Position numbers and translations under genes: made by a program. From Pseudomonas sp. (GTDB lineage: Bacteria; Pseudomonadota; Gammaproteobacteria; Pseudomonadales; Pseudomonadaceae), in contig NZ_JAUYNT010000009.1 in NCBI RefSeq assembly GCF_030698175.1, positions 31,489 to 95,488 of the forward strand: 64,000 nt of DNA, given 5' to 3'. Below the pieces are notes generated by a model. The model made no database searches. It was given only the letters and a program-made list of their open reading frames with translations, and was not told the DNA's origin. Position 1 is the first letter of the stretch. The number at the start of each line of letters is the position of its first letter. Below are positions 34,581 through 42,974 of this stretch, piece by piece.

Positions 34581-35489
34581 ATGGACAAACTCAGCGCCCT
34601 CAGCATGTTTGTCGCCACCGCCGAGCACGGCAGCTTCAGCCGCGCCGCCGAGCAACTGGGCAAGACCCCGTCGGCGCTGACCAAGGCCGTGGGGCATCTG
34701 GAAGCCGAGCTGGGCACCCGCTTGTTTGAGCGCTCAACCCGGCGCTTGGCGCTGACCGAAGCGGGTGGGCTCTACCTGGAAACCGCCCGGCAAGTGCTCG
34801 AAAGTCTGCGCGAGGCCGGTGAAGAAATTGGCCAGTTGCAGCACAGTTTGTCTGGCGCCCTGCGCCTGACCGCACCGCTGGCTTTTGGCCCGGCATTTTT
34901 GAATGAGGCCTGCGCGGCCTTTATCGCCGAGCACCCGTTACTGAAACTGCACGTCAGCCTGAGCGACAGCTATGTGGAGTTGGTCGAGGGCGGTTTTGAT
35001 CTGGCCCTGCGCGAGGGCCGCAGCGACTTGCCGGGGATGATCGTTAAACCCTTGGCCGCCAATCGCAGCGTGCTCTGCGCCAGCCCTGCCTATCTGGCCC
35101 GCTGTGGTACGCCAACGACGCCGGCGCAATTACTCGAACACCACGCCTTGCTGTACCAGCATGCGGCGCTCGATCATCGCTGGCGCTTGAGCCGCGGGGC
35201 AGAGCGTTTTAGCCTGACTCCGCAAGGTCGGCTCAGCAGCGATAACCACGATGTACTGCTGGCCGCCTGCCTGGCTGGGCAAGGCTTGATGGACTGCCCG
35301 CTGTGGAGCGTGCAGCCGCTGCTGGCCAGCGGCCAACTGGTGCAGCTATTACCTGACTACCAGCTTGAACCCGATGCTTTTGGCCCGCAAATTCTCGCGC
35401 TGTACCCCAGCCACAGACGCGCTACTCGCAAGGTGCAGGCCTTTATCGAGTTTATCGGTGGGTTTTTGCACGCTCGGCAACTGGCGTAA
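34581..35489 (+). CDS. LysR-family transcriptional regulator, paralogue of the upstream gene
   Basis: A 302-residue LysR protein. The DNA-binding part (FSRAAEQLGKTPSALTKAVGHLEAELGTRLF) is nearly the same as in the preceding gene, while the effector-binding region differs more (ALREGRSDLPGMIVKPL against LHEGACNTPGLIVRPV), which suggests related DNA sites but different ligands. AGAGGA lies before ATG 34581. No diverging target gene adjoins it; it may control the same upstream amidohydrolase/porin region or distant genes. Confidence 0.92.
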   Translation: MDKLSALSMFVATAEHGSFSRAAEQLGKTPSALTKAVGHLEAELGTRLFERSTRRLALTEAGGLYLETARQVLESLREAGEEIGQLQHSLSGALRLTAPLAFGPAFLNEACAAFIAEHPLLKLHVSLSDSYVELVEGGFDLALREGRSDLPGMIVKPLAANRSVLCASPAYLARCGTPTTPAQLLEHHALLYQHAALDHRWRLSRGAERFSLTPQGRLSSDNHDVLLAACLAGQGLMDCPLWSVQPLLASGQLVQLLPDYQLEPDAFGPQILALYPSHRRATRKVQAFIEFIGGFLHARQLA

Positions 35490-35590
35490 GCTGGCCTGAC
35501 CGGATGACAACTACCATCGTAATTAATCGTCGCCTTTTTTCTGATCCGCCGGCCTTGCTGGCTGGCTGAGATCGCTGCCTGGAACCGAAT

Positions 35591-36967
35591 ATGCCCCTAA
35601 GACATGTCATCAACGCCCAAGTTAGCCCCAAGGGCAGCCTGGAAACCCTCTCCCATCGCGAAGTGCAACAGCTCAGCGAAGCCGGCTCGGACGGTATCTA
35701 CAGCCTGTTTCGCCAGTGCGCGCTGGCAATCCTCAATACCGGCTCGCACAGCGACAATGCCAAGACCATTCTGGATGCTTATCAGAGCTTCGAGGTGCGC
35801 ATTCACCAGCAGGATCGCGGCGTGCGCCTGGAGCTGTGCAATGCCCCGGCGGATGCCTTTGTCGATGGCGAGATGCTTGCTAGCACCCGCGAGATGCTGT
35901 TCAGCGCCCTGCGTGACATCGTCTACACCGAGAACGAACTGGAAAGCCATCGCATCGATTTACACAGCTCTCAGGGCATCACCGACTACGTCTTCCATCT
36001 GCTGCGCAACGCCCGCACCCTGCGTGCCGGCGTCGAGCCAAAAATTGTGGTGTGCTGGGGCGGCCATTCGATCAGCACCGAGGAGTACAAGTACACCAAG
36101 AAAGTTGGCCACGAACTGGGCCTGCGCAAACTGGATATTTGCACCGGTTGCGGGCCGGGAGTGATGAAGGGGCCAATGAAAGGCGCCACCATCGGTCATG
36201 CCAAGCAACGTCTCAGTGGCGGGCGTTACCTGGGGTTGACCGAGCCTGGGATCATCGCGGCCGAGGCGCCAAACCCGATCGTCAACGAACTGGTGATTCT
36301 GCCGGATATCGAGAAACGCCTGGAGGCGTTTGTGCGGGTTGGTCACGGCATCGTGATCTTCCCGGGTGGCGCCGGTACTGCCGAGGAGTTCCTCTATCTG
36401 CTCGGTATCCTTATGCACCCGGATAACCAGGACGTGCCTTTCCCAGTGGTGCTGACCGGGCCCAAGAGCGCCACGGGCTACTTGCAGCAGTTGCACACCT
36501 TTGTGGGGGCAACTCTGGGGGAGGCCGCCCAGGGCTTTTACCAAATCATCATCAATGATCCGGCGCAGGTGGCCCGGCACATGGCCGAGGGCTTGCAGAC
36601 GGTTAAGCATTTTCGCCGCGAGCGCAACGACGCGTTTCATTTCAACTGGCTGCTGAAAATTGACGAGAGCTTTCAGCGTCCCTTCGACCCGACCCACGCC
36701 AACATGGCGGCCCTGCAGCTGAGCCGTGACTTGCCGGCCCACGAACTGGCGGCCAATCTGCGCCGGGCCTTTTCCGGGATAGTCGCCGGCAATGTGAAGG
36801 ACAAGGGCATCCGCCTGATCGAGGAGCACGGCTGTTATGAAATCCATGGTGAGGCGGCGGTGATGCAACCGCTGGATCAGTTGCTGCAAGCCTTTGTCGC
36901 TCAGCACCGGATGAAAATGCCCGGCGGCGCGGCCTATGTGCCCTGTTATCGGGTGGTGGAAAGCTAG
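35591..36967 (+). CDS. ppnN: pyrimidine/purine nucleotide 5'-monophosphate nucleosidase
   Basis: A 458-residue PpnN (YgdH), which splits nucleoside monophosphates into base and ribose 5-phosphate and in E. coli is tuned by (p)ppGpp. The central LOG-type Rossmann domain shows VVCWGGHSIS, TGCGPGVMKGPMKGA and the catalytic FPGGAGTAEEFLYLLG; the N- and C-terminal flanking domains of the long PpnN form are present, as the full length shows. It stands alone, 101 bases after the second LysR gene. Confidence 0.93.
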   Translation: MPLRHVINAQVSPKGSLETLSHREVQQLSEAGSDGIYSLFRQCALAILNTGSHSDNAKTILDAYQSFEVRIHQQDRGVRLELCNAPADAFVDGEMLASTREMLFSALRDIVYTENELESHRIDLHSSQGITDYVFHLLRNARTLRAGVEPKIVVCWGGHSISTEEYKYTKKVGHELGLRKLDICTGCGPGVMKGPMKGATIGHAKQRLSGGRYLGLTEPGIIAAEAPNPIVNELVILPDIEKRLEAFVRVGHGIVIFPGGAGTAEEFLYLLGILMHPDNQDVPFPVVLTGPKSATGYLQQLHTFVGATLGEAAQGFYQIIINDPAQVARHMAEGLQTVKHFRRERNDAFHFNWLLKIDESFQRPFDPTHANMAALQLSRDLPAHELAANLRRAFSGIVAGNVKDKGIRLIEEHGCYEIHGEAAVMQPLDQLLQAFVAQHRMKMPGGAAYVPCYRVVES

Positions 36968-37071
36968 ACCGCCATCCCAACAGCGCCAAATTCAACCGCA
37001 AGTAACGGAGTGTTTGCCGCTGTGGCACGGCTTAAACTGCGCGCTAATCAAGCGGCCATAGGGGCGAGCAG

Positions 37072-38145
37072 ATGTCTGAATCAACTGAACTGCGCGCCAG
37101 CCAGACCAGCGCCGATCCACGTTGGGCGGCTGTGGTGGCGCGCGATGGCAGCGCGGATGGGCAGTTCGTGTATGCGGTCAGCAGCACCGGGGTTTACTGC
37201 CGGCCGTCGTGCGGCTCCCGTACGGCCAAGGCGCAAAATGTCAGTTTTTATTCAACGACTGAGCAAGCTGAGCAGGCCGGGTTTCGCGCCTGTAAACGCT
37301 GTAAACCCGAGCAGCCGCCGCTGGCCGAGCGCCATGGGGCGCTGATTGCCGAACTGTGCCGGCAGATCGACAGCGCCGAAACCGCGTCCAGCCTGGCCGA
37401 GCTGGCGCAACGCGCGAACATGAGCAGCTACCACCTGCAACGCCTGTTCAAGGCGCTGACCGGGGTCACGCCCAAAGCCTACGCCACGGCCCAGCGGGCC
37501 CGTAAAGTCCGCGAGCAACTGGGTACTGCTGGCAGCGTTACCGAGGCGATTTATGCGGCGGGCTACCAGGCTAATAGTCGCTTCTACGCGCAGGCCAGCG
37601 AGGTGCTGGGCATGACACCCAAGCGCTACCGGGCCGGTGGCGCCAACACGCAGATTCGCTTTGCCGTGGGCCAATGCTCGCTAGGTGCGATTCTGGTCGC
37701 CAGCAGCGAACGCGGTGTGTGCGCCATCCTTATGGGCGATGGGCCGGATGAGTTGCTCAATGATCTGCAACGGCGTTTCCCCAGTGCCGAGTTGATCGGT
37801 GGCGAGCAGGATTATGAGCAGCGGGTGGCCACCGTGGTGGGCTTTGTCGAGGCGCCGCAGCTTGGCCTGAGTCTGCCGCTGGATGTGCGCGGCACGCTGT
37901 TTCAACAGCGAGTCTGGCAGGCCTTGCGCGAGATTCCAGTGGGTTCCACTGTCAGCTATTCGGGCCTGGCGCAATTGATCGGCGCACCCAAGTCGGCCCG
38001 CGCCGTGGCCCAGGCGTGCGCGGCCAATGCCTTGGCGGTCGCCATCCCTTGTCACCGGGTGGTGCGCAACGATGGCGGGCTGTCCGGTTATCGCTGGGGC
38101 ATCGAACGCAAGCGGGCCTTGCTCGAGCGGGAAGCCCAGGCATGA
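37072..38145 (+). CDS. ada: Ada: methyl-phosphotriester sensor and O6-methylguanine-DNA methyltransferase
   Basis: A 357-residue Ada. The N-terminal zinc domain has Cys43, Cys47, Cys74 and Cys77 with the spacing of E. coli Ada; Cys43 would accept the phosphotriester methyl group. An AraC-type helix-turn-helix domain follows (SSLAELAQRANMSSYHLQRLF), then the methyltransferase domain with its acceptor Cys327 in IPCHRVV. It repairs alkylated DNA and switches on the adaptive response. The DNA glycosylase gene lies 43 bases downstream, forming an alkylation-repair operon. Confidence 0.96.
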   Translation: MSESTELRASQTSADPRWAAVVARDGSADGQFVYAVSSTGVYCRPSCGSRTAKAQNVSFYSTTEQAEQAGFRACKRCKPEQPPLAERHGALIAELCRQIDSAETASSLAELAQRANMSSYHLQRLFKALTGVTPKAYATAQRARKVREQLGTAGSVTEAIYAAGYQANSRFYAQASEVLGMTPKRYRAGGANTQIRFAVGQCSLGAILVASSERGVCAILMGDGPDELLNDLQRRFPSAELIGGEQDYEQRVATVVGFVEAPQLGLSLPLDVRGTLFQQRVWQALREIPVGSTVSYSGLAQLIGAPKSARAVAQACAANALAVAIPCHRVVRNDGGLSGYRWGIERKRALLEREAQA

Positions 38146-38188
38146 GCGCCATTGATAGCATCGGTTGCGGCGCCCGACTGAGGCTGCA

Positions 38189-39091
38189 ATGAGCAGTCAG
38201 CTGGTCAGCTCAGTGGCGCTACCAGCCGGGTTTCGGTCAGACGACATTCTGGCTTTCCATCGCCGCGATACTCAAGAAGTTGCCGAGTCCGTCAGCGCCA
38301 ACGGCTTGCGTAAAGGTCTGCTGTGGAACGGTCTGCCGGCCTGCCTAAACATCGAGTTTCAGGCCGAGCAGGCGATTGCCGTACTGGCCGTCGACGGTGA
38401 AGTTTCTGCCGCGTGCCCAGCGCAGTTCGAGGCCATGCTGCGGCGCATGCTTGGCCTCTCTCAGGATGTGGCGACCTTCGAGCAGCAATACGCAGACCAT
38501 CCGCAACTCGGCGAGCTGCTAGCCCGGCAAGCGGGCTTGCGGGTGCCGGTGGCGGCCAGCCCCTTCGAGGCGCTGACCTGGGCCATTACCGGCCAGCAAA
38601 TCAGCGTCGCCGTGGCGGTTTCGCTACGGCGCAAACTGATTAGTGCCGCAGGCATTCGCCATTCCGGCGGCTTGCTCTGCTACCCGACGGCGCCGCAGGT
38701 TGCCGCACTGAGCCTAGAGACCTTGCGCCAGGCCGGCTTCTCGGCCACTAAAAGCCAGACCTTGCTGACCCTCAGCGGCTCGATTGTTGCGGATCAACTG
38801 CCGCTGGATAGCTGGCTGCAGAATTCGCCCATCGAACTCATTCGCGAGCGCCTACTGGCCGTACGCGGCATTGGCCCCTGGACAGTCAACTACAGCTTAC
38901 TGCGCGGTTTCGGCTGGCTGGATGGCTCACTACACGGCGACGTCGCGGTGCGCCGTGGCATCCAACGGCTGCTCGACAGCCCCGAGCAAATCAGCGAAGC
39001 ACAGGCGCAACGCTGGCTGGCCGAGTTCGCCCCCTGGCGCGCACTGGTGGCCGCGCACCTGTGGGCAATGCAAGTGCAGAGCGTCTATTGA
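38189..39091 (+). CDS. alkA: AlkA-type DNA-3-methyladenine glycosylase II
   Basis: A 300-residue HhH-GPD base-excision glycosylase. It has FEALTWAITGQQISVAVAV, the helix-hairpin-helix VRGIGPWTVNYSLL and the catalytic Asp251 in GDVAVRRG. It removes alkylated bases such as 3-methyladenine. ATG 38189 has GAGG upstream; an in-frame start 24 bases earlier has no such site. Its place right behind ada means it is probably induced with it. Confidence 0.92.
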   Translation: MSSQLVSSVALPAGFRSDDILAFHRRDTQEVAESVSANGLRKGLLWNGLPACLNIEFQAEQAIAVLAVDGEVSAACPAQFEAMLRRMLGLSQDVATFEQQYADHPQLGELLARQAGLRVPVAASPFEALTWAITGQQISVAVAVSLRRKLISAAGIRHSGGLLCYPTAPQVAALSLETLRQAGFSATKSQTLLTLSGSIVADQLPLDSWLQNSPIELIRERLLAVRGIGPWTVNYSLLRGFGWLDGSLHGDVAVRRGIQRLLDSPEQISEAQAQRWLAEFAPWRALVAAHLWAMQVQSVY

Positions 39092-39244
39092 ATTGGGCCA
39101 TACGGTAAAAACCTGGCGGTGATATTTGCGCCATGTTTGGCCCTATTTCTTCTGCGCAGAGCCCCTTGTTAGACGCTTAGGCTTTTCCTGAGCGCCGGCT
39201 GTAGCTAAGCTCGGCACTCTTTTCTTCGCTTATGAGGTTTTCTC

Positions 39245-40963
39245 ATGCCACAGCATTGGCCCGCCGGCGCTATCGCCAAGCATATCCTCGATGGCTTTGA
39301 CGATTACCGTGAGCATTTTCGCCAGATTACCAATGGCGCGCGGGTGCGTTTTGAGCAGGCGCAGTGGCAGGAAATCCAGCAGGCCGCGGCTGAACGGATC
39401 AACCTTTATGAAGAAAAAGCCACTGAGGTTGGCTTTGGCTTGCGTCGTGCGTACAGCGACGATGTGTTGTTTGACGTGGCGCAGTGGCCGCTGGTCAAAA
39501 GCGCTTATATCGCGCTGATCGACCTGCGCTTCGATGATGAGCTGGCCGAAACCTGGTTTAACTCGATTTTCTGTGAGCTGTTCAATCACGAGCAGATCAG
39601 CGACGGCTGCATGTTTATTCACACCACCCGGCCGGCCTTGCGGGTTAACGAGCGGGCGCCGCAAACTCGGGTCTATCACCCGCACGGTGAGCTCGATCAA
39701 ACCCTGCGGAAGATGTTTGAAGACTACCGCTTCGAAGTCCCCTATGAGGACCTTGAGCGCGACCTGACGCGCCTGCATAAACAATTGTGTGAGAGCCTGC
39801 CGGATTGGGTTCGCAAAGACCCTGAGCTGTGCATCGAACTGTATGCCTCGCGGCTGTACCGCAACAAGGGTGCCTATCTGGTCGGGCGGATTTTTACCCG
39901 TGATGAGCAATGGCCGTTGGTGATCCCGCTGTTGCACCGTGAGGGCCAGGGGATTCAGATCGATGCGCTGATTACCGACGAGGCGGAGGTGTCGATCATC
40001 TTCTCTTTCACCCGTTCGTACTTCATGGTGCGGGTCGGCTACCCGGCCGAGTTTATCGGCTTTTTGCGCCGTATCATGCCGGGCAAACACGTCGCCGAGT
40101 TGTACACCTCGATTGGTTTTTATAAGCACGGAAAATCTGAGTTTTACCGCTCGCTGATCAATCACCTGGCCAATGTCGATGACAAGTTCATCATGGCGCC
40201 GGGCGTGCGCGGCATGGTCATGAGCGTGTTTACGCTGCCGGGTTTTAACACTGTATTCAAGATCATCAAAGACCGCTTCGCTCCGTCGAAAAACGTCGAT
40301 CGCGCCACCGTGATTGAAAAGTACCGGATGGTGAAAAGCGTCGACCGCGTCGGGCGCATGGCCGATACCCAGGAGTTTGCCGATTTCCGCTTTCCGTTGA
40401 GCAAGTTCGACCCCGAGTGCCTGGCCGAATTGCTGGAAGTGGCAGCCGCCACCGTGCAGGTCGAAGGCGATGTGGTGTTGGTGCGTCACTGCTGGACCGA
40501 GCGGCGGATGACGCCGCTGAATATCTATCTGGAGCACGCCAACGAGGCCCAGGTGCGCGACTCGCTGGAAGAGTACGGCTTGGCGATCAAGCAACTGGCG
40601 GCGGCGAATATTTTTCCCGGCGACATGCTGCTGAAGAACTTTGGCGTTACCCGTCACGGGCGGGTGGTGTTTTACGACTACGACGAGATCAGCTATTTGA
40701 CCGAGGTGAACTTTCGCAAGATCCCCGAGGCCCGTTACCCGGAAGACGAGATGTCGGCCGAGCCGTGGTATTCGGTCGGCCCGCTGGATGTATTTCCCGA
40801 GGAGTTTCCGCCGTTTTTGTTTGCCGATATTCGTCAGTGCCGGCTGTTTAACCAGTTGCACGGCGACCTGTTCACGGTCGAGTTTTGGCAGGGGCTGCAG
40901 ACTGCCATTCGCGCCGGTAAGGTCATCGACGTGTTTCCCTATAGGCGCAAAGTTGAAGCCTGA
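39245..40963 (+). CDS. aceK: isocitrate dehydrogenase kinase/phosphatase
   Basis: A 572-residue AceK, which phosphorylates and dephosphorylates isocitrate dehydrogenase and so steers carbon between the TCA cycle and the glyoxylate bypass. The N-terminal regulatory half and the C-terminal kinase-like half are both complete; the ATP-site stretch [17 protein letters not shown] and the catalytic [17 protein letters not shown] are typical. GAGG precedes ATG 39245. Acetate and propionate growth both need this switch, but the gene is not linked to aceA or aceB here. The DTW gene begins right after it. Confidence 0.96.
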   Translation: MPQHWPAGAIAKHILDGFDDYREHFRQITNGARVRFEQAQWQEIQQAAAERINLYEEKATEVGFGLRRAYSDDVLFDVAQWPLVKSAYIALIDLRFDDELAETWFNSIFCELFNHEQISDGCMFIHTTRPALRVNERAPQTRVYHPHGELDQTLRKMFEDYRFEVPYEDLERDLTRLHKQLCESLPDWVRKDPELCIELYASRLYRNKGAYLVGRIFTRDEQWPLVIPLLHREGQGIQIDALITDEAEVSIIFSFTRSYFMVRVGYPAEFIGFLRRIMPGKHVAELYTSIGFYKHGKSEFYRSLINHLANVDDKFIMAPGVRGMVMSVFTLPGFNTVFKIIKDRFAPSKNVDRATVIEKYRMVKSVDRVGRMADTQEFADFRFPLSKFDPECLAELLEVAAATVQVEGDVVLVRHCWTERRMTPLNIYLEHANEAQVRDSLEEYGLAIKQLAAANIFPGDMLLKNFGVTRHGRVVFYDYDEISYLTEVNFRKIPEARYPEDEMSAEPWYSVGPLDVFPEEFPPFLFADIRQCRLFNQLHGDLFTVEFWQGLQTAIRAGKVIDVFPYRRKVEA

Positions 40964-40991
40964 TCCTGCGGCTAACAACCTGGCGTTGACG

Positions 40992-41597
40992 GTGACACGG
41001 CGTTCGCGTTGCGAACGCTGCCAGCGCCCGCAAAACCATTGCCTATGTGGCTTGATTCCACAACTAGCCAGCCGCACGCGGGTACTGATTTTGCAGCACC
41101 CGGACGAAGCCAGGCATGCCCTCAATACCGCACGCTTGGCAGCGCTGGGTCTGTGCAATGCCGAGTTACTAATTGCGGAGCAGTTTCCCGAGTTGCCTGA
41201 GCTGCTTAACGACCCCGCCTACCAAGCTTGGTTGCTGTTTCCGGGGGAGGGCGCCCAGCCGTTGACTGCGATTGCCGGCGCAACTGACCCGCGACCGCTG
41301 TTGCTGGTGGTGCCGGATGGTACTTGGCGCAAGGCGCGCAAATTGCTCTACCTCAATCCGCTGCTGGCGGCCTTGCCGCGGGTGGCTTTGCCAGAGGGGC
41401 TGACCTCGCGTTATCGGCTGCGCAAAGCACCGATGGCCGGCGCCCTGTCGACGTTGGAGGCAATAGTCACGGCGCTGAATACCCTCGAGGCGCCGCAGCA
41501 GTTTGAGCAACTCCTCAAACCGTTTGAGGCCTTGATCGAAGGGCAGATTGCGGCCATGGGCGCAGACACCTTTGCGCGTAATCATGGGGCTGAATAA
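40992..41597 (+). CDS. tapT: DTW-domain tRNA-uridine aminocarboxypropyltransferase
   Basis: A 201-residue DTW protein. The N-terminal zinc-binding cysteines lie in RCERCQRPQNHCLC, and the SAM-site DTW motif appears as VPDGTWRKARKLLYLNP, followed by YRLRKAP. TapT-like enzymes add an aminocarboxypropyl group to uridine 47 of tRNA. No ATG fits; GTG 40992 gives TRRSRCERC, the usual family start, while a TTG at 40953 inside aceK is also in frame. The symbol is by family. It converges with the secretion genes that follow, with 8 bases between the stops. Confidence 0.82.
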   Translation: MTRRSRCERCQRPQNHCLCGLIPQLASRTRVLILQHPDEARHALNTARLAALGLCNAELLIAEQFPELPELLNDPAYQAWLLFPGEGAQPLTAIAGATDPRPLLLVVPDGTWRKARKLLYLNPLLAALPRVALPEGLTSRYRLRKAPMAGALSTLEAIVTALNTLEAPQQFEQLLKPFEALIEGQIAAMGADTFARNHGAE

Positions 41598-41605
41598 TGC
41601 TGTTG

Positions 41606-42967
41606 TTAGCGCTCGCGCAGGGCTTCGGTGCGGGCTTTGAGCACCGGTTTGAGCAGGTAGTCGAGCACGCTTTTTTCGCCGGTAATGATGTCGACCGTGG
41701 CGATCATGCCGGGGATGATCAGTAGTGGGCGTTCGTTGCTGCCCAGGTGATTTTGGTCGGTACGCACCTGGATCAGGTAGAAGCTGTTGCCTTCTTCGTC
41801 GGTGATGGTGTCGGCGCTGATCAGCTCCAGTTGCGCCTTGAGGCCACCGTAAATGGTGTAGTCATAGGCGCTGAACTTGACCATGGCTTTCTGCCCTGGG
41901 CGTAGAAAAGCCACATCCTGGGGGCGTACCTTGGCCTCGATCAGCAGGTTGTTTTCCAGCGGGACTATTTCCAGCAGATCGCTGCCGGGTTGCACCACGC
42001 CGCCGATGGTATTTACCTTGAGTTGCTTGATGATGCCATGCACCGGCGATTGCACCGTGGTGCGGCTGACGCGGTCTTCAATCGCCACACTGGTGGCGGT
42101 GATTTTCTGCAGCTCGGTGCGCACCTCGTTGAGTTCTTTAAAGGCGTCCGAGCGAAAGACCAACTCGGATTCTTCCATTTTGCTTTTAATCTCGCTGACG
42201 CCGGCTTGGGCGCGTGGGATGGCCAGGGTGGTGGCGTTCATTTCGCCGCGCATTTCCACGGCACTACGGCGCAACCGCAAGATTTCGACTTCGGAGATGG
42301 CGCCGCTACTGACCAGCGGTTGCGACATGTTCAGCTCTTGCTGAATAAGCCCGAGGCTGGAACGGTATTGCTGCTGTTTAGAGCTGAACTCCGCCAGCTC
42401 TTGGGTTTTTTGCCGAAGTTGCTCGTTGAGGGTGCGCTGCTCGCTGCGCAGGCGATTCTGTCGGGAGTTGTAGAGAGCCAGTTCGTCTTCGACCAACTGT
42501 GGCGCCTTGCTGCTGATCTCGGCTGGCATCTCTAACGGTTTGCCTTCGGCTTCGGCCTGCAGGCGCACCAGGCGTGCGGTTAAGGCCATGCGATCAGCGT
42601 CGCTTTCACCGCGGTTAGAGATAAACAGCGTGTCGTCGAGACGCAACAGCACATCCCCCTTGTCTACCAACTGACCCTCGCGGACGAATATTTCCGCCAC
42701 TATGCCGCCTTCAAGGTTTTGAATGACCTGGATTTTGCTGGAGGGAATGGCTTTGCCTTCGCCCATGGTGACTTCTTCAAGCACCGCAAATTTGGCCCAG
42801 ACTAATGCCGCGATCAGTAACAGGCAGGTCAGCCAGACGGTGATGCGGGTCAGTTTTGGCGAGTCTTCAAGCAGGCTGCCGTCAACTTCGGGCATAAACT
42901 CGGTGTCGGGCTGGTTTTGTCCGAGCTTGCTGAAGTAGCTACGCATGGATTGGCCCAGTTCCATCAT
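41606..42967 (-). CDS. lapC: HlyD-family type I secretion membrane-fusion protein (LapC-like)
   Basis: A 453-residue adaptor linking the inner-membrane ABC transporter to the outer-membrane channel. One membrane helix (about residues 42-62) is followed by the lipoyl half (GEGKAIPSSKIQVIQNLEGGI, EIFVREGQLVDKGDVLLRLD), a long coiled-coil hairpin (residues 130-290) and the C-terminal beta domain. The start is ATG 42967 with AGGA upstream; the next codon is also ATG. It is the last gene of the TolC-ABC-HlyD unit. The adhesin gene diverging from this unit is its probable cargo. Confidence 0.92.
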   Translation of the reverse strand: MMELGQSMRSYFSKLGQNQPDTEFMPEVDGSLLEDSPKLTRITVWLTCLLLIAALVWAKFAVLEEVTMGEGKAIPSSKIQVIQNLEGGIVAEIFVREGQLVDKGDVLLRLDDTLFISNRGESDADRMALTARLVRLQAEAEGKPLEMPAEISSKAPQLVEDELALYNSRQNRLRSEQRTLNEQLRQKTQELAEFSSKQQQYRSSLGLIQQELNMSQPLVSSGAISEVEILRLRRSAVEMRGEMNATTLAIPRAQAGVSEIKSKMEESELVFRSDAFKELNEVRTELQKITATSVAIEDRVSRTTVQSPVHGIIKQLKVNTIGGVVQPGSDLLEIVPLENNLLIEAKVRPQDVAFLRPGQKAMVKFSAYDYTIYGGLKAQLELISADTITDEEGNSFYLIQVRTDQNHLGSNERPLLIIPGMIATVDIITGEKSVLDYLLKPVLKARTEALRER

Positions 42968-42974
42968 CGTCGTC

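Noticed and set aside
35591..36967. LOG-family cytokinin riboside phosphoribohydrolase
   Set aside because: The PGGAGTAEE motif is shared, but the 458-residue length with flanking domains is that of PpnN, not of the short LOG enzymes.
39230..41158. Minus-strand open frame of 642 codons
   Set aside because: It is the mirror of aceK and the DTW gene; the translation is His/Gln/Arg rich with no domain pattern and no ribosome site.
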